DNA of 64,000 nt from Bacillus sp. AZ43 (GCA_004570425.1 SPQJ01000006.1:84880-148879); one strand, 5' to 3'; counted from the stretch's first letter, positions 32,720 through 43,454 are shown. Numbers and translations: made by a program. Notes: generated from the sequence alone by a model not told the origin.

Positions 32720-33316
32720 TTACAGGGCGCCCTTGGTGGAGGGCACGTCGGTGACCCGCGGGTCGATCGCGACCGCCTGGCGCAGCGCCCGGGCCAGTGC
32801 CTTGAACTGGCCCTCGACGATGTGGTGGGCGTCGCGGCCGGCGTAGAGCACCCGCACGTGCAGGCTGATCCGCGCGTTGAACGCGAACGACTCCAGCACG
32901 TGCTTGGTCAGGCTGGTCGGGTAGTCCGGCCCGATCATCGGCGTCATGTTCTCGGGCTCGGCGTGCACGAAGTACGGCCGGCCGGACAGGTCGACCGCCG
33001 CCTGGGCGAGCACCTCGTCCATCGGGATGGTCGCGTCGCCGTAGCGGGTGATGCCGCGCTTGTCGCCGAGCGCCTGCGCGAAGGCCTGGCCCAGCGCGAT
33101 CGCGACGTCCTCGACGGTGTGGTGGGCGTCGATGTGCAGGTCGCCGTCGGCCTGGACGGTCAGGTCGATGCCGCTGTGCTTCGACAGCGCCGTCAGCATG
33201 TGGTCGTAGAAGCCCACGCCCGTGCTGATCGAGCTGGTGCCGGTGCCGTCGAGGTCGAGCTCGACCACGAGCTTGGTCTCGTTGGTCTGTCGCTCGACAC
33301 GTGCGGTGCGGGTCAT
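32720..33316 (-). CDS. hisB: Imidazoleglycerol-phosphate dehydratase
   Basis: Mn-dependent dehydration of imidazole glycerol phosphate to imidazole acetol phosphate. The 198-residue protein is the monofunctional form without a histidinol phosphatase domain. It carries [17 protein letters not shown], the metal site [17 protein letters not shown] and the second His pair [18 protein letters not shown]. The ATG ([15 protein letters not shown]) is chosen at the family start; a longer frame upstream runs into hisC. It follows hisC by 4 bp. Confidence 0.97.
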   Translation of the reverse strand: MTRTARVERQTNETKLVVELDLDGTGTSSISTGVGFYDHMLTALSKHSGIDLTVQADGDLHIDAHHTVEDVAIALGQAFAQALGDKRGITRYGDATIPMDEVLAQAAVDLSGRPYFVHAEPENMTPMIGPDYPTSLTKHVLESFAFNARISLHVRVLYAGRDAHHIVEGQFKALARALRQAVAIDPRVTDVPSTKGAL

Positions 33317-33320
33317 GCGG

Positions 33321-34433
33321 TCAGTCTCCCAGAGTCGTGCGCTGGTCCGGCGCGATCTCACCCAGCGCGGTGAGGAACGCATCGGTGTCCTCCGCGGTCC
33401 CCGCCGTCACCCGCAGCCAGCCGGGCAGTCCGACGTCGCGGACCAGGACCCCGCGGTCGAGCAGCGCCTGCCAGGCCTTCGGGGCGTCGGCGAAGTGGCC
33501 GAAGAGCACGAAGTTGGCGTCGCTGGGCACGCTGGTCAGGCCCATCGTGGGCAGCGCGGCCACGATCCGGTCGCGTTGGGCCTTCACCGCGTCGACGGCG
33601 GCGAGCAGCGCGTCGGTGTGCGCCAGCGCGGTGCGCGCGGCGGCCTGGGTGAGCGAGCTCAGGTGGTAGGGCAGCCGGACCAGCTGGAGCGCGTCGACGA
33701 CCTCCGGGGCGGCGGCGAGGTAGCCCAGCCGCAGCCCGGCCATGCCGAACGCCTTGCTCATCGTGCGGCTGACGATCAGCCGGGGACGACCGGGCAGCAG
33801 GGTGAGCGCCGAGGGCGTGCCGGTGCGGGCGAACTCGGCGTAGGCCTCGTCGACGACGACGACCCCGGTCGTCGCGTCGTACAGCTCGGCGATCGTCTCG
33901 AGGGCGACCGCGGTGCCGGTCGGGTTGTTCGGGCTCGTCACGAAGACGACGTCGGGAGCGACCTCGCGCACCTGCGCGGCGGCGGCCGCGGCGTCGATGG
34001 TGAAGTCGTCCCGGCGGTGCCCGTCGACCCAGGCCGTGCCGGTGCCGGCCGAGATGATCGGGTGCATCGAGTACGACGGCGTGAATCCCAGCGCCGTCCG
34101 CCCGGCACCGCCGAAGGCCTGCAGGATCTGCTGGAGCACCTCGTTGGAGCCGTTGGCCGCCCACACCTGCTCCGGGGCGATCGGCTCACCGCTGGTCCGG
34201 GTCAGGTACGCGGCCAGGTCGGCGCGCAGCGCGCGGGCGTCCCGGTCGGGGTACCGGTTGAGCTCCAGCGCCGCCGCGCCCAGCGCGGCGCCGAGGTCGG
34301 CCAGCAGCTCGGCCGGCAGCGGGTGCGGGTTCTCGTTGGTGTTGAGCCGGTACCGGGCCGGCACCTGCGGGGCGCCGTAGGGCGAGCGGCCCCGCAGCTC
34401 CGGCCGCAGCGGGAGCTCCTCCGTGCCGCTCAC
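33321..34433 (-). CDS. hisC: Histidinol-phosphate aminotransferase
   Basis: PLP enzyme that transaminates imidazole acetol phosphate with glutamate. The 370-residue fold type I protein has [22 protein letters not shown], the Asp of [10 protein letters not shown] and the cofactor Lys in [17 protein letters not shown]. The GTG start overlaps the hisD stop (GTGA). It forms hisD-hisC-hisB with the small membrane gene. Confidence 0.96.
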   Translation of the reverse strand: MSGTEELPLRPELRGRSPYGAPQVPARYRLNTNENPHPLPAELLADLGAALGAAALELNRYPDRDARALRADLAAYLTRTSGEPIAPEQVWAANGSNEVLQQILQAFGGAGRTALGFTPSYSMHPIISAGTGTAWVDGHRRDDFTIDAAAAAAQVREVAPDVVFVTSPNNPTGTAVALETIAELYDATTGVVVVDEAYAEFARTGTPSALTLLPGRPRLIVSRTMSKAFGMAGLRLGYLAAAPEVVDALQLVRLPYHLSSLTQAAARTALAHTDALLAAVDAVKAQRDRIVAALPTMGLTSVPSDANFVLFGHFADAPKAWQALLDRGVLVRDVGLPGWLRVTAGTAEDTDAFLTALGEIAPDQRTTLGD

Positions 34434-35734
34434 CGGGTCTGCCGGATCCTGACCGCGGCGGCGTGGGCCGGCAGGTCCTCGGCGCCGGCGAGCGCGTCGA
34501 TGTGACCGGCCACCCCGGCGAGGGCCTGCTGGTCGTACTCGACGACGTGGATGCCGCGCAGGAAGGACTGCACCGACAGGCCGCTGGAGAAGCGCGCGCA
34601 TCCGCCGGTCGGGAGCACGTGGTTGGACCCGGCGCAGTAGTCCCCCAGCGACACCGGCGACCACGCGCCGACGAAGATCGCCCCGGCGTTGCGCACGCGG
34701 GCGGCGACCTCGCGCGCGTCCCGGGTCTGGATCTCCAGGTGCTCGGCGGCGTAGGCGTCGACCACCTCGATGCCCGCGTCGAGGTCGTCGACCAGGACGA
34801 TGCCGGACTGCGTGCCGTCCAGCGCCGTGGTGATCCGGTCGGAGTGCTTGGTGGCGGCGACCTGGCCCGGCACCAGCGCGAGGACGGCCTCGGCCAGCTC
34901 CTCGCTCGGGGTCACGAGCACCGCGCCGGCCAGCGGGTCGTGCTCGGCCTGGCTGATCAGGTCGGCGGCGACGTGCGCGGGGTCGGCGGTCTCGTCGGCG
35001 AGGATGGCGACCTCGGTGGGGCCGGCCTCGGAGTCGATCCCGATCAGTCCGCGCAGCAGCCGCTTGGCCGCGGTGACGTAGACGTTGCCGGGGCCGGTGA
35101 CCATGTCCACCGGCTCGCAGGACCCCGCGCCGTAGCCGAACACCGCGACGGCCTGGGCGCCGCCGACGGCGTAGACCTCGGTGATGCCGAGCAGGGCGCA
35201 GGCGGCGAGCACGCCGGGGTCGGGCAGCCCGCCGTGGTCGCGCTGCGGCGGGGAGGCGACGGCGATCGACTCGACGCCGGCGATCTGCGCGGGGACCACG
35301 TTCATGACCACGCTGGACAGCAGCGGGGCCAGGCCGCCGGGCACGTAGAGGCCGACGCGGCGCACCGGCACCCAGCGCTCGGTGACCGTGCCCCCGGGGA
35401 CCACCTCGGTGGTGACGTCGGTGCGCCGCTGGTCGGCGTGCACCTTCCGCACCCGGGTGATGGCCTCCTCGAGCGCCGCGCGCAGCGTCGGGTCGCACTC
35501 GGCCAGCGCCCGGTCGAGGGCCTCCCGCGGGACGGCGAAGTCCTCGTTGTCCACGCCGTCGAGGCGCGCGGTGATCTCGCGGACGGCCTGGGCGCCCCGG
35601 ATGCGCACGTCCTCGCACAGCGGGCGGACGGTGGCCAGCACCGAGTCGATGTCCGTCGCCGCGCGGGGCAGCAACCCGGCGAGGTCACGGCGCCCCGGCA
35701 GAGCGGATCCGCGCAGGTCGATGCGGGCGAGCAC
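34430..35734 (-). CDS. hisD: Histidinol dehydrogenase
   Basis: NAD- and Zn-dependent four-electron oxidation of histidinol to histidine. The 434-residue protein has VGLYVPGG, the NAD region [26 protein letters not shown], the Zn/catalytic SQAEHDP and the AEHLEI motif late in the protein. I chose the GTG at 35734 (VLARIDLRG) because GGAGG lies 8 nt upstream and homologues begin there; an in-frame GTG at 35770 lies inside a tandem repeat. First gene of hisDCB. Confidence 0.95.
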   Translation of the reverse strand: MLARIDLRGSALPGRRDLAGLLPRAATDIDSVLATVRPLCEDVRIRGAQAVREITARLDGVDNEDFAVPREALDRALAECDPTLRAALEEAITRVRKVHADQRRTDVTTEVVPGGTVTERWVPVRRVGLYVPGGLAPLLSSVVMNVVPAQIAGVESIAVASPPQRDHGGLPDPGVLAACALLGITEVYAVGGAQAVAVFGYGAGSCEPVDMVTGPGNVYVTAAKRLLRGLIGIDSEAGPTEVAILADETADPAHVAADLISQAEHDPLAGAVLVTPSEELAEAVLALVPGQVAATKHSDRITTALDGTQSGIVLVDDLDAGIEVVDAYAAEHLEIQTRDAREVAARVRNAGAIFVGAWSPVSLGDYCAGSNHVLPTGGCARFSSGLSVQSFLRGIHVVEYDQQALAGVAGHIDALAGAEDLPAHAAAVRIRQTR

Positions 35735-35747
35735 GGGGGTTGCCTCC

Positions 35748-35789
35748 GGGGTGGTGGGAGGGAGGGACACGGGGTGGTGGGAGGGAGGG
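35748..35789. repeat. Two tandem copies of a G-rich 23-bp unit before hisD
   Basis: GGGGTGGTGGGAGGGAGGG occurs perfectly at 35748-35766 and 35771-35789, a period of 23 bp, in the 128-bp gap between divergent hisD and the LON-domain gene. The minus strand is the C-rich strand. It could be an operator, a G-quadruplex-prone element or simple slippage. Confidence 0.6.
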
Positions 35790-35850
35790 TCACGGCGTCG
35801 TTCGGAGGTTCCAGGGTAGCCAGCGGCCGCATGCGCCTGCCCCGCGCCCG

Positions 35851-35856
35851 TACGGT
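35851..35856 (+). promoter_or_regulatory. -10 box for the LON-domain gene
   Basis: TACGGT, exactly 6 nt before the ATG at 35863; the same hexamer and gap occur before the ATG at 25304. Confidence 0.5.
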
Positions 35857-35862
35857 GGGCTG

Positions 35863-36684
35863 ATGCGTGAGCTCATCCCGCTGTTCCCGCTCGGGACGCC
35901 CCTGTTCCCCGGCATCGTGCTCCCGCTGCAGATCTTCGAGCCCCGCTACCGGCGGCTGATGCGCGACCTGCTCGCCCGGCCCGAGGCCGAGGACCGGCGG
36001 TTCTTCGGCGTCGTCGCCATCCGGCAGGGCTGGGAGGTCGAGCGGGTGGCCCCCGCCGAGGCGCTGTACGACGTCGGGTGCACCGCGCGCGTCCACGCCG
36101 TCCGCCCGCAGTCCGACGGCGGCTTCCGGATCGTCACCGTCGGCGGCCAGCGGTTCCGGCTGCACGACGTGGTGGTCGCCGACGACCCGCCGTACCTGCA
36201 GGGCGAGGTCGAGTGGCTCGCCGACGAGGAGGCGGCCGAGGAGGCCGCCGGCGACACCGACGGGCTGGTCGTCCCGGGGACGGCCGAGTCGGCGCCGCCC
36301 TGCGACGAGGGCCTCGACGAGGTCGTCGCGTCGGTGGCCCGCGGGTCGATGGCGCTGCTCACCGACGGCGTCCGCGACCTGTTCGTGCACTACGTGGCCG
36401 AGGTGTCCGGCCTGGGCAGCGACGACGGCGAGCCGTCGGTCGACGCGGAGACCGCCGTCCTGCTCGACGCGGTCAGCGACGACCCGACGGCGCTGTCCTA
36501 CCTGGTCGCGTCTGCGGCGTTGCTGACGACCGAGGACCGCCAGTCGCTGCTCGCGGAGTCGGCCACCCGGCGGCGGCTGGCCCTGGAGGCCCGGATCCTG
36601 CGTCGCGAGCTGACCCTGCTGCAGGCGATCGGCGCGGTGCCGGTTCCACTGCAGCAGTTCGCCGCGCCCATGACGGTCAACTGA
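35863..36684 (+). CDS. LON peptidase substrate-binding domain protein
   Basis: A 273-residue protein of the stand-alone LON N-terminal domain family (PF02190) without ATPase or protease domains. It opens [32 protein letters not shown], the family hallmark, with [11 protein letters not shown] in the beta-barrel and [10 protein letters not shown] / [19 protein letters not shown] in the helical part. It probably binds unfolded or specific proteins; no enzyme activity is expected. Divergent from hisD. Its promoter looks leaderless. Confidence 0.9.
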   Translation: MRELIPLFPLGTPLFPGIVLPLQIFEPRYRRLMRDLLARPEAEDRRFFGVVAIRQGWEVERVAPAEALYDVGCTARVHAVRPQSDGGFRIVTVGGQRFRLHDVVVADDPPYLQGEVEWLADEEAAEEAAGDTDGLVVPGTAESAPPCDEGLDEVVASVARGSMALLTDGVRDLFVHYVAEVSGLGSDDGEPSVDAETAVLLDAVSDDPTALSYLVASAALLTTEDRQSLLAESATRRRLALEARILRRELTLLQAIGAVPVPLQQFAAPMTVN

Positions 36685-36702
36685 GGAGGAGCCCTGCGCC
36701 TC

Positions 36703-37392
36703 TCACCCCTCGCGCGCGGGGGATGAGCCTGCGGGCGGGACCTCGACACGGCCGAGCCCGTCGTCGGTCGACGAGACGACGCCGACCAGGTAGGCCAGCA
36801 GGGCGCCGAACGGGGCCAGGGCCATGGCGGGCCACGAGCCGAGGGTCAGCGACGTGGTGACGGTGGCCCCGACGTCGGCGAGCTCGGCCTCCGAGGGACC
36901 GGCCCCCAGCAGCTCCCCCACCAGCCAGGCGACGACGGCGGTGAGCGCGCTGCCCAGCGCGAGGGCGAGCAGCGTGGCGACACCGCGCCGGCGGCGCAGG
37001 AACCACGCCGCCCCACCTGCCACCAGGCCGACCCCGAGGACGAGCAGGGCGTAGACGACGTCGTCGGCGACCAGCAGCTCCTCGGAGACGCTGCCGACCG
37101 GTACCGGGCCGGCGTCGGTGACCCGGAAGTCGGCCCGGGGGGACAGCGCCCACCAGAGCAGCCCCGTCGGCGCGCCGGCCAGCGCGAGCCCAGCGACCAG
37201 GCGCGCGGAGCTGCGCAGATCGGCCCGAACCTCGGGCCAGCCACGCCAGTGAGCGCCGGCCGGCCGGACACCGCCGGTCGGGGGCGTCGCCGGCGCCGGG
37301 TCGGCGGCCGGCGCGGCGAACGGCGCGGGATGGGTCACCGCTCCAGTGAACAACGGCTGCTCGGCGGGTGCCGGGCCGCCCACCCCGCTCAC
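36703..37392 (-). CDS. Four-helix membrane protein, DUF2567-like
   Basis: A 229-residue protein: a Pro/Ala-rich soluble tail of ~60 residues, then four membrane segments (about 65-85, 110-132, 138-157 and 185-207), with an extracytoplasmic stretch containing WWALSPRADFRV. The layout resembles the actinobacterial DUF2567 family, but I am not certain of that. The GTG overlaps the dnaE stop (GTGA), so it is translated with dnaE. Function unknown. Confidence 0.65.
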   Translation of the reverse strand: MSGVGGPAPAEQPLFTGAVTHPAPFAAPAADPAPATPPTGGVRPAGAHWRGWPEVRADLRSSARLVAGLALAGAPTGLLWWALSPRADFRVTDAGPVPVGSVSEELLVADDVVYALLVLGVGLVAGGAAWFLRRRRGVATLLALALGSALTAVVAWLVGELLGAGPSEAELADVGATVTTSLTLGSWPAMALAPFGALLAYLVGVVSSTDDGLGRVEVPPAGSSPAREG

Positions 37393-40300
37393 AGCAGGGC
37401 GACGCTGGTGGGCCCGAGCAGCGCCTTGATGTCACCCATCAGCGCGGTGCTCGGCCGGACCCGCAGGCCCTGGTCGAGGCGCAGGACCGTCTCGCGGCCG
37501 CCGTTGATCAGCTTGAGCTGCACCTCGGTCGTGCCGGGGTGGCTGCCGAGCACCTCGCGCAGCCGCTCCACGACCGGCGGTGTGCACCGGGCGGCCGCCA
37601 TCGACACGAGCACCGGGCCGCGCGGCCCCTCGGTGAGCTCGGGGATGGTCACCTCGGAGCCGAAGAGCGACGGCTGGTCGTCGCGCCGGCTGATCCGGCC
37701 CTTCACCACGACGATCTGGTCGCGGACGATCTTCTCCGAGACCTCCGCCCAGGTCTTGGGGAAGAACAGCACCTCGATCCCCGACTCGAGGTCCTCGAGG
37801 GTGGCGATCGCCCACGGCGCGCCCTGCTTGTTGGTCCGCGGGGAGACCGAGGTGAGGATCCCGGCGATGGTGACGTTGGCGCCGTCCTCCACTCCCCCGG
37901 CGTTGATCTCGGCGATCGGGGTGTCGGCGTTGGCCGCCAGGACGTGCTCGACCCCGTGCAGCGGGTGGTCGGACACGTACAGGCCGAGCATGTCGCGCTC
38001 GTAGACCAGGCGCTCGGACTTCGACCAGTCGGCCGTGGGGATCACGATGTCCAGGGCGCCGCTGAACGGGTCGTCCTCGGCGCCGTCGGCGCCGAAGCTG
38101 CCGAACAGGTCGAACTGCCCCTCCGCCTCCTTGCGCTTGAGCGCCATCGCGGAGTCGACGGCCTGGGCGTGCACGGCGGCGATGCCCTGCCGCGAGTGGC
38201 CCATCGAGTCGAACGCGCCCGCCTTGGCCAGGGACTCGATGACCTTCTTGTTGCAGGCGACCGTGTCGATCTTGCGCATGAAGTCGGCGAAGTCCTTGAA
38301 CGCGCCCTTCTCCTCGCGCGCCCGGACGATCGACTCCACCACGTTCGTACCCACGTTGCGCACCGACGCGAGGCCGAAGCGGATGTCGTTGCCGACGGCG
38401 GTGAAGTCCCAGGAGGACTCGTTGACGTCCGGCGGGAGGACCTTGATGCCCATGCGCCGGCACTCGGCCAGGTAGACGGGCCGGCGGTCCTTGTCGTCCT
38501 GCACGCTGGTGAGCAGGCCGGCCATGTACTCGGCCGGGTAGTTGGCCTTGAGGTAGGCCGTCCAGTAGGAGACCAGGCCGTAGGCCGCCGAGTGCGCCTT
38601 GTTGAACGCGTAGTCGGCGAACGGGACGAGGATGTCCCAGAGCGTCTTGATCGCGGCGTCCGAGTAGCCGCGCTCCTTCATGCCCGCCTCGAAGCCGACG
38701 AACTCCGCGTCGAGGACCGACTTCTTCTTCTTGCCCATGGCCCGGCGCAGCAGGTCGGCCTTGCCGAGGGAGTACCCGGCGACCTTCTGCGCGATCGCCA
38801 TGACCTGCTCCTGGTAGACGATCAGGCCGTAGGTCTGGCCGAGGATCTCCTCGAGCGGCTCGGCCAGCTCCGGGTGGATCGGCGTGATCTCCTGCTGGCC
38901 GTTCTTGCGCAGCGCGTAGTTGGTGTGCGAGTTCGCGCCCATCGGGCCGGGCCGGTAGAGGGCGCCGACGGCGGAGATGTCCTCGAAGTTGTCCGGCCGC
39001 ATGAGCCGCAGGAGCGAGCGCATCGGGCCGCCGTCGAACTGGAAGACGCCGAGGGTGTCACCGCGGGAGAGCAGCTCGTAGGTCTTCTTGTCGGTGAGGT
39101 CCTTGCTGATCTCGTCGAGGTCGACCGGCTCCTTGCCGTTGATCACGATGTTGCGCAGCGCGTCGTCGATGACCGTGAGGTTGCGCAGGCCCAGGAAGTC
39201 CATCTTGAGCAGGCCGAGCGTCTCGCAGGTCGGGTAGTCGAACTGCGTGATGATCGCGCCGTCGGCCTCGCGCCGCATGATCGGGATGCTGTCGATCAGC
39301 GGGTAGCGGCCGATGATGACGCCGGCCGCGTGCACACCCCACTGGCGCTTCAGGCCCTCGAGCTTGCGCGCCTGGTCGACGACCTCGGCGGCGCCGGGGT
39401 CGGACTCGTAGCGGGCGCGGAACTCGGCGGCCTCCTTGTAGCGCGGGTGCGACGGGTCGAACACCCCCGACAGCGGGATGCCCTTGCCCATCACGTCCGG
39501 CGGCATGAGCTTGGTCAGCTCGTCGCCCACCGAGTAGGGCCGGTCGAGCACGCGCGCGGCGTCCTTGATCGCGGCCTTCGCCTTGATCGTGCCGTAGGTG
39601 ACGATCTGGCTGACCCGCTCCTCGCCGTACTTTTGCGAGACGTACTGGATGACCTCGCCGCGTCGGCGGTCGTCGAAGTCGATGTCGACGTCGGGCATCG
39701 AGACGCGCTCGGGGTTGAGGAACCGCTCGAAGATCAGGCCGTGGGCCAGCGGGTCGAGGTCGGTGATGCCCATGGCGTACGCGGCCAGCGAGCCGGCGGC
39801 CGAACCACGGCCCGGACCGACGCGGATGCCGTTGTCCTTGGCCCAGTTGATGAAGTCGGCGACCACGAGGAAGTACCCCGGGAAGCCCATCTGGCAGATG
39901 ATCCCGGTCTCGTAGTCGGCCTGCTTGCGCACGTGGTCGGGGATGCCGCCCGGGTAGCGCTTGTGCAGGCCGCGCTCGACCTCCTTGATGAACCAGGAGG
40001 TCTCGTCCTCGCCCGGCGGCAGCGGGAACCGCGGCATGAGGTCGGCGCCCTCGGTGAAGGACACCTCGCACTGCTCGGCGACCAGCAGGGTGTTGTCGCA
40101 GGCCACCTGCAGGTCACCGGGGAACAGCGCCCGCATCTCCGCGGCGCTCTTGAGGTAGTAGCCGTCGCCGTTGAACCGGAAGCGGTTGGTCTCGTTCAGC
40201 CGCGAGCCGGTCTGGATGCACAGGAGCGCGTCGTGCGCGTCGGCGTCCTCCTTGTGCGTGTAGTGCAGGTCGTTGGTCGCCAGCAGCGGGATGCCGAGGT

Positions 40301-40949
40301 CCTTGGCGATCGCGAGCAGCGCCGGGCGGGTCTTCTTCTCGATGGCCAGCCCGTGGTCCATCAGCTCGGCGTAGAAGTTCTCCCGCCCGAAGATGTCCTG
40401 GAAGTCCGCGGCCGCCTGGCGGGCCTTGTCCTCCTTGCCGGCGCGCAGCCACATGTTCACCTCGCCCGAGGGGCAGCCGGTGGTGGCGATCAGGCCCTTG
40501 CCGTAGCGCTCCAGCAGGTCGCGGTCGAAGCGCGGCTTGCGGTACTGGCCCTCGAGGCTGGCCAGCGAGGAGATGCGGAAGAGGTTGTGCATGCCCTCCG
40601 TCGTGCGGGCCAGCAGCGTCATGTGGGTGTACGCGGCCTTGCCGCGGTTCGACCCTCCGTCGCCCTCCTCGTCGATGAGGTTGTCGCCGAAGTCGAACGG
40701 CGCGCGGTCGAAGCGCGAACCGGGCGTGTAGTAGCCCTCCATGCCGATGATCGGCTTCACGCCGGCGCTGTTGGCCTGCTTGTAGAAGTCGTAGGCGCCG
40801 AACACGTTGCCGTGGTCGGTCATCGCGAGCGCCGGCATCCCCTGCTCGGCGGCCGCCTTCGTCACCTCGGGCAGCTTGGCCGCGCCGTCGAGCATCGAGT
40901 ACTCGGTGTGGACGTGCAGGTGCGCGAACGAGTCGGACGAGCTGCTCAC
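37389..40949 (-). CDS. dnaE: DNA polymerase III subunit alpha
   Basis: Replicative polymerase catalytic subunit, DnaE1 type, 1186 residues. The N-terminal PHP domain is intact (His10, His12 and His14 in HLHVHTEYSMLDG, MTDHGNVFG), consistent with PHP proofreading in actinobacteria. The palm has GPGRGSAAGSLAAYAMGITDLDP and the catalytic Asp420/Asp422 in PDVDIDFD. The finger region, helix-hairpin-helix and C-terminal OB domain follow. GTG start (VSSSSDSFAHLHVHTEYS). Upstream 220 bp (40950-41169) hold its promoter but no motif I can name. Confidence 0.98.
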   Translation of the reverse strand: MSSSSDSFAHLHVHTEYSMLDGAAKLPEVTKAAAEQGMPALAMTDHGNVFGAYDFYKQANSAGVKPIIGMEGYYTPGSRFDRAPFDFGDNLIDEEGDGGSNRGKAAYTHMTLLARTTEGMHNLFRISSLASLEGQYRKPRFDRDLLERYGKGLIATTGCPSGEVNMWLRAGKEDKARQAAADFQDIFGRENFYAELMDHGLAIEKKTRPALLAIAKDLGIPLLATNDLHYTHKEDADAHDALLCIQTGSRLNETNRFRFNGDGYYLKSAAEMRALFPGDLQVACDNTLLVAEQCEVSFTEGADLMPRFPLPPGEDETSWFIKEVERGLHKRYPGGIPDHVRKQADYETGIICQMGFPGYFLVVADFINWAKDNGIRVGPGRGSAAGSLAAYAMGITDLDPLAHGLIFERFLNPERVSMPDVDIDFDDRRRGEVIQYVSQKYGEERVSQIVTYGTIKAKAAIKDAARVLDRPYSVGDELTKLMPPDVMGKGIPLSGVFDPSHPRYKEAAEFRARYESDPGAAEVVDQARKLEGLKRQWGVHAAGVIIGRYPLIDSIPIMRREADGAIITQFDYPTCETLGLLKMDFLGLRNLTVIDDALRNIVINGKEPVDLDEISKDLTDKKTYELLSRGDTLGVFQFDGGPMRSLLRLMRPDNFEDISAVGALYRPGPMGANSHTNYALRKNGQQEITPIHPELAEPLEEILGQTYGLIVYQEQVMAIAQKVAGYSLGKADLLRRAMGKKKKSVLDAEFVGFEAGMKERGYSDAAIKTLWDILVPFADYAFNKAHSAAYGLVSYWTAYLKANYPAEYMAGLLTSVQDDKDRRPVYLAECRRMGIKVLPPDVNESSWDFTAVGNDIRFGLASVRNVGTNVVESIVRAREEKGAFKDFADFMRKIDTVACNKKVIESLAKAGAFDSMGHSRQGIAAVHAQAVDSAMALKRKEAEGQFDLFGSFGADGAEDDPFSGALDIVIPTADWSKSERLVYERDMLGLYVSDHPLHGVEHVLAANADTPIAEINAGGVEDGANVTIAGILTSVSPRTNKQGAPWAIATLEDLESGIEVLFFPKTWAEVSEKIVRDQIVVVKGRISRRDDQPSLFGSEVTIPELTEGPRGPVLVSMAAARCTPPVVERLREVLGSHPGTTEVQLKLINGGRETVLRLDQGLRVRPSTALMGDIKALLGPTSVALL

Positions 40950-41169
40950 GGGGTGTCGGTGCTCCTCGGTGGTCGTGCCTGCCCGCCGTCGGGGGCCCTG
41001 TGTCCAGGACGGCGGCGGGCGACCGGTGGGGAAGACCGGTGGTGCGAGCGTCTGGGGCGGCCCTTCGCGGGTCCTCCTGATCCTCGCACTGGAAGCTGTC
41101 TACGCCGAGGGTCTGACAGGACGTGTCTCCTCACAGCGGACCGATCCGTCACACCCGCCCCGGCACCGC

Positions 41170-41607
41170 TCAGCCGAGCCGCCGCCGCATGGTGACGTGG
41201 CGGATCCCCGCCTCCTCGTACTCCTCGCCCACGGCGGTGTAGCCGGCGCGCTCGTAGAACCCGCGGGCGGTCACCTGGGCGTGCAGCTCGACCTCGACCA
41301 CCCCGCGCAGCGCCGCCTGCCGGTGCAGCTCGGCCAGCACCGCCGCCCCGTGGCCGCGGCCGCGCACGGAGGCGTCGGCGGCCATCCGACCGATCGCGGC
41401 CGTCCCCCGATCCCGGAGCAGCAGCCGCCCGGTGGCGACGACGCGGCCGTGGTCGTCGCGGCTGAGCACGTGCACCGCCGTCTCGTCGGCGGCGTCCTGC
41501 TCGAGCTCGGCGGGGACACCCTGCTCGTCGACGAAGACGCGGGTGCGCAGGGCGGCGATCTCGGCCCGGTCGTCGGGGCCGGCGACCGACGCGGTCGGCC
41601 CGCTCAC
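41170..41607 (-). CDS. GNAT family N-acetyltransferase (ElaA-like)
   Basis: Acetyl-CoA-dependent acyltransferase of 145 residues. It opens with LRTRVFVDEQGVPAELEQDAADE, typical of the ElaA-like branch, and has the acetyl-CoA loop VRGRGHGAAVL followed by ELHAQVTARGFYERAGYTAVGEEYEEAGIRHVTM, where the family ends. The acceptor substrate is unknown. The GTG overlaps the stop of the CPBP gene (GTGA). Confidence 0.9.
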   Translation of the reverse strand: MSGPTASVAGPDDRAEIAALRTRVFVDEQGVPAELEQDAADETAVHVLSRDDHGRVVATGRLLLRDRGTAAIGRMAADASVRGRGHGAAVLAELHRQAALRGVVEVELHAQVTARGFYERAGYTAVGEEYEEAGIRHVTMRRRLG

Positions 41608-42401
41608 GCGACCGCGTGCCCGGTGGGCAGCGCCCGGGCCGGCACGAGGAGGAACCGCAGGTCGATGACGGCGTGCAGCACGACCGGCAGCAGGAGGGAG
41701 CCGGTCTGCAGGTACAGGGCCGCCATGACGCCCCCGAGCAGGCCGGTCAGCGCCACCCCGGCCCGGCCCTGGTAGGCGTGCGCGGCGCCGAAGGCGACGG
41801 CGGCGACCACGACGAGCACCCCGTTCGGCAGGCCGCCGGCCAGGGCGGCGACCACCGCGAGGAAGAAGCCGCGGTAGAGCCACTCCTCGCAGACCCCCGC
41901 CGTGACGCCGACGAGGGCGAACAGCCGCCGCTCCCCCGGCGTGCGCGGGAGGAGCGCCAGGGTGGACTGCCCCGGCGGCTCGGAGTGCCGCCCCTCCCCC
42001 GGCCGGCGGCGCACCGGCGACTCCGCCGCCTCGAGCAGCGCCCCCGAGCGCAGCGCGCGGGTCGAGAGCACCACGAAGAGCAGCACCGCCACGACGACGA
42101 GCGTCGTCACGACGCCCGGCCACTGCTGCGGCCACCGGAGGCCGACCTGCCCGGCGTCGACACCGGGGGCGGAGAGCCAGACGACGAACGCCAGCAGGGC
42201 CAGACCCCACTCGAGGACCAGCAGCCGGCGGTAGAACGAGCGGCGGGCACCGGGCTCGGTGCGCAGCCGGCCCTCGAACCGACGGTGCAGGACCTGGCCG
42301 ACCACGGGCTCGCCGACGACCAGGTAGCCGGCGACGACGACGGCCGCCAGGGCCGCCGGCCCGAAGTCCGCCAGCGACGCCGGCAGCTCCGCCGTGCTCA
42401 C
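41604..42401 (-). CDS. CPBP family intramembrane metalloprotease
   Basis: Membrane protein of 265 residues with about seven hydrophobic segments. The protease motifs are present: EEWLYRGF (motif 1, paired Glu and Arg), FGAAHAYQG (motif 2 His) and HAVIDLRF (motif 3). Members process peptides or prenylated substrates within membranes; in bacteria many have unknown targets. It lies 13 bp after the pseudouridine synthase gene and overlaps the GNAT gene, so a small operon lspA-rluA-CPBP-GNAT is likely. Confidence 0.87.
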   Translation of the reverse strand: MSTAELPASLADFGPAALAAVVVAGYLVVGEPVVGQVLHRRFEGRLRTEPGARRSFYRRLLVLEWGLALLAFVVWLSAPGVDAGQVGLRWPQQWPGVVTTLVVVAVLLFVVLSTRALRSGALLEAAESPVRRRPGEGRHSEPPGQSTLALLPRTPGERRLFALVGVTAGVCEEWLYRGFFLAVVAALAGGLPNGVLVVVAAVAFGAAHAYQGRAGVALTGLLGGVMAALYLQTGSLLLPVVLHAVIDLRFLLVPARALPTGHAVA

Positions 42402-42414
42402 CGGCGAACCCGCA

Positions 42415-43353
42415 TCAGGCCTCGGCGCGCAGGACGGCCAGCGCGCCGGCGAGGTCGGGCGGGTAGTCGCTGGTGAACTCGACCCACCGGCCGTCCGCGG
42501 GGTGCGGGAAGCCGAGCCGCACCGCGTGCAGCCACTGACGCCCGACGCCCAGCCGCGCCGCCAGCGTCGGGTCGGCGCCGTAGGTCATGTCCCCGACGCA
42601 GGGGTGGCGCAGCGCGGAGAAGTGCACGCGGATCTGGTGGGTCCGGCCGGTCTCCAGCCGGATGTCGACGAGGCTGGCCGCCGGGAACGCCTCGATCACC
42701 TCGTAGTGGGTCACCGACGGCCGGCCGCCGGTGACGACGGCGAACTTCCAGTCGTGCCGCGGGTGCCGGTCGATCGGCGCGTCGATGGTGCCGCGCGACG
42801 GGTCGGGATGCCCCTGCACCAGCGCGTGGTAGCCCTTCTCGACCGTGCGCTCCTTGAAGGCCGCCTTGAGCGCGGTGTAGGCGCGCTCGCTCTTCGCGAC
42901 CACCATGACGCCGGTCGTGGCGGCGTCCAGGCGGTGGACCACCCCCTGCCGCTCCGCCGCGCCGGAGGTGGAGATCCGGTAGCCGGCGGCGGCCAGGCCG
43001 CCGATCACCGTCGGCCCGTCCCAGCCGGGGCTCGGGTGGGCGGCGACGCCGACGGGCTTGTCGACGACCACCAGGTCGTCGTCGTCGTGCAGGATCGTCA
43101 TGCCCTCGACCGGGCGGGGCGCCACCGGCTCCCCGGGCGGCGGGGGCAGCTCGACCTCGAGCCAGCTGCCACCGGTGAGCCGGTCGCCCTTGCCGCGCAC
43201 CCGGCCGTCGACGAGCACGTTGCCCGCGTCGGCGACGTCCGCCGCGACCGACCGGGACAGGCCGAAGAGCCGCGACAGGGCCTGGTCGACCCGCTGGCCC
43301 TCGAGCCCGTCGGGCACCGGCAGGGCACGGTGCGTCCCGGGCGTCGTGGTCAC
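42415..43353 (-). CDS. RluA family 23S rRNA pseudouridine synthase (RluD-like)
   Basis: Converts specific uridines of 23S rRNA to pseudouridine. The protein has an N-terminal S4 RNA-binding domain (about 15-70), the catalytic Asp143 in [12 protein letters not shown], and [13 protein letters not shown] chose the GTG at 43353 ([16 protein letters not shown], 312 residues) because the family begins there and CACAAT lies 6 nt upstream. A GTG at 43458 overlapping the lspA stop would add 35 residues that do not look family-like; it cannot be excluded. Confidence 0.92.
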   Translation of the reverse strand: MTTTPGTHRALPVPDGLEGQRVDQALSRLFGLSRSVAADVADAGNVLVDGRVRGKGDRLTGGSWLEVELPPPPGEPVAPRPVEGMTILHDDDDLVVVDKPVGVAAHPSPGWDGPTVIGGLAAAGYRISTSGAAERQGVVHRLDAATTGVMVVAKSERAYTALKAAFKERTVEKGYHALVQGHPDPSRGTIDAPIDRHPRHDWKFAVVTGGRPSVTHYEVIEAFPAASLVDIRLETGRTHQIRVHFSALRHPCVGDMTYGADPTLAARLGVGRQWLHAVRLGFPHPADGRWVEFTSDYPPDLAGALAVLRAEA

Positions 43354-43454
43354 CGACCCATTGTGCCGTGTGCCCGTGGTGACTGACTGGAACGGCCACC
43401 CGGCAGGGCCCCGCGGCGAGCCCGCGAGCCGCCGGGGGGCGAGGTGGTCCTCCG

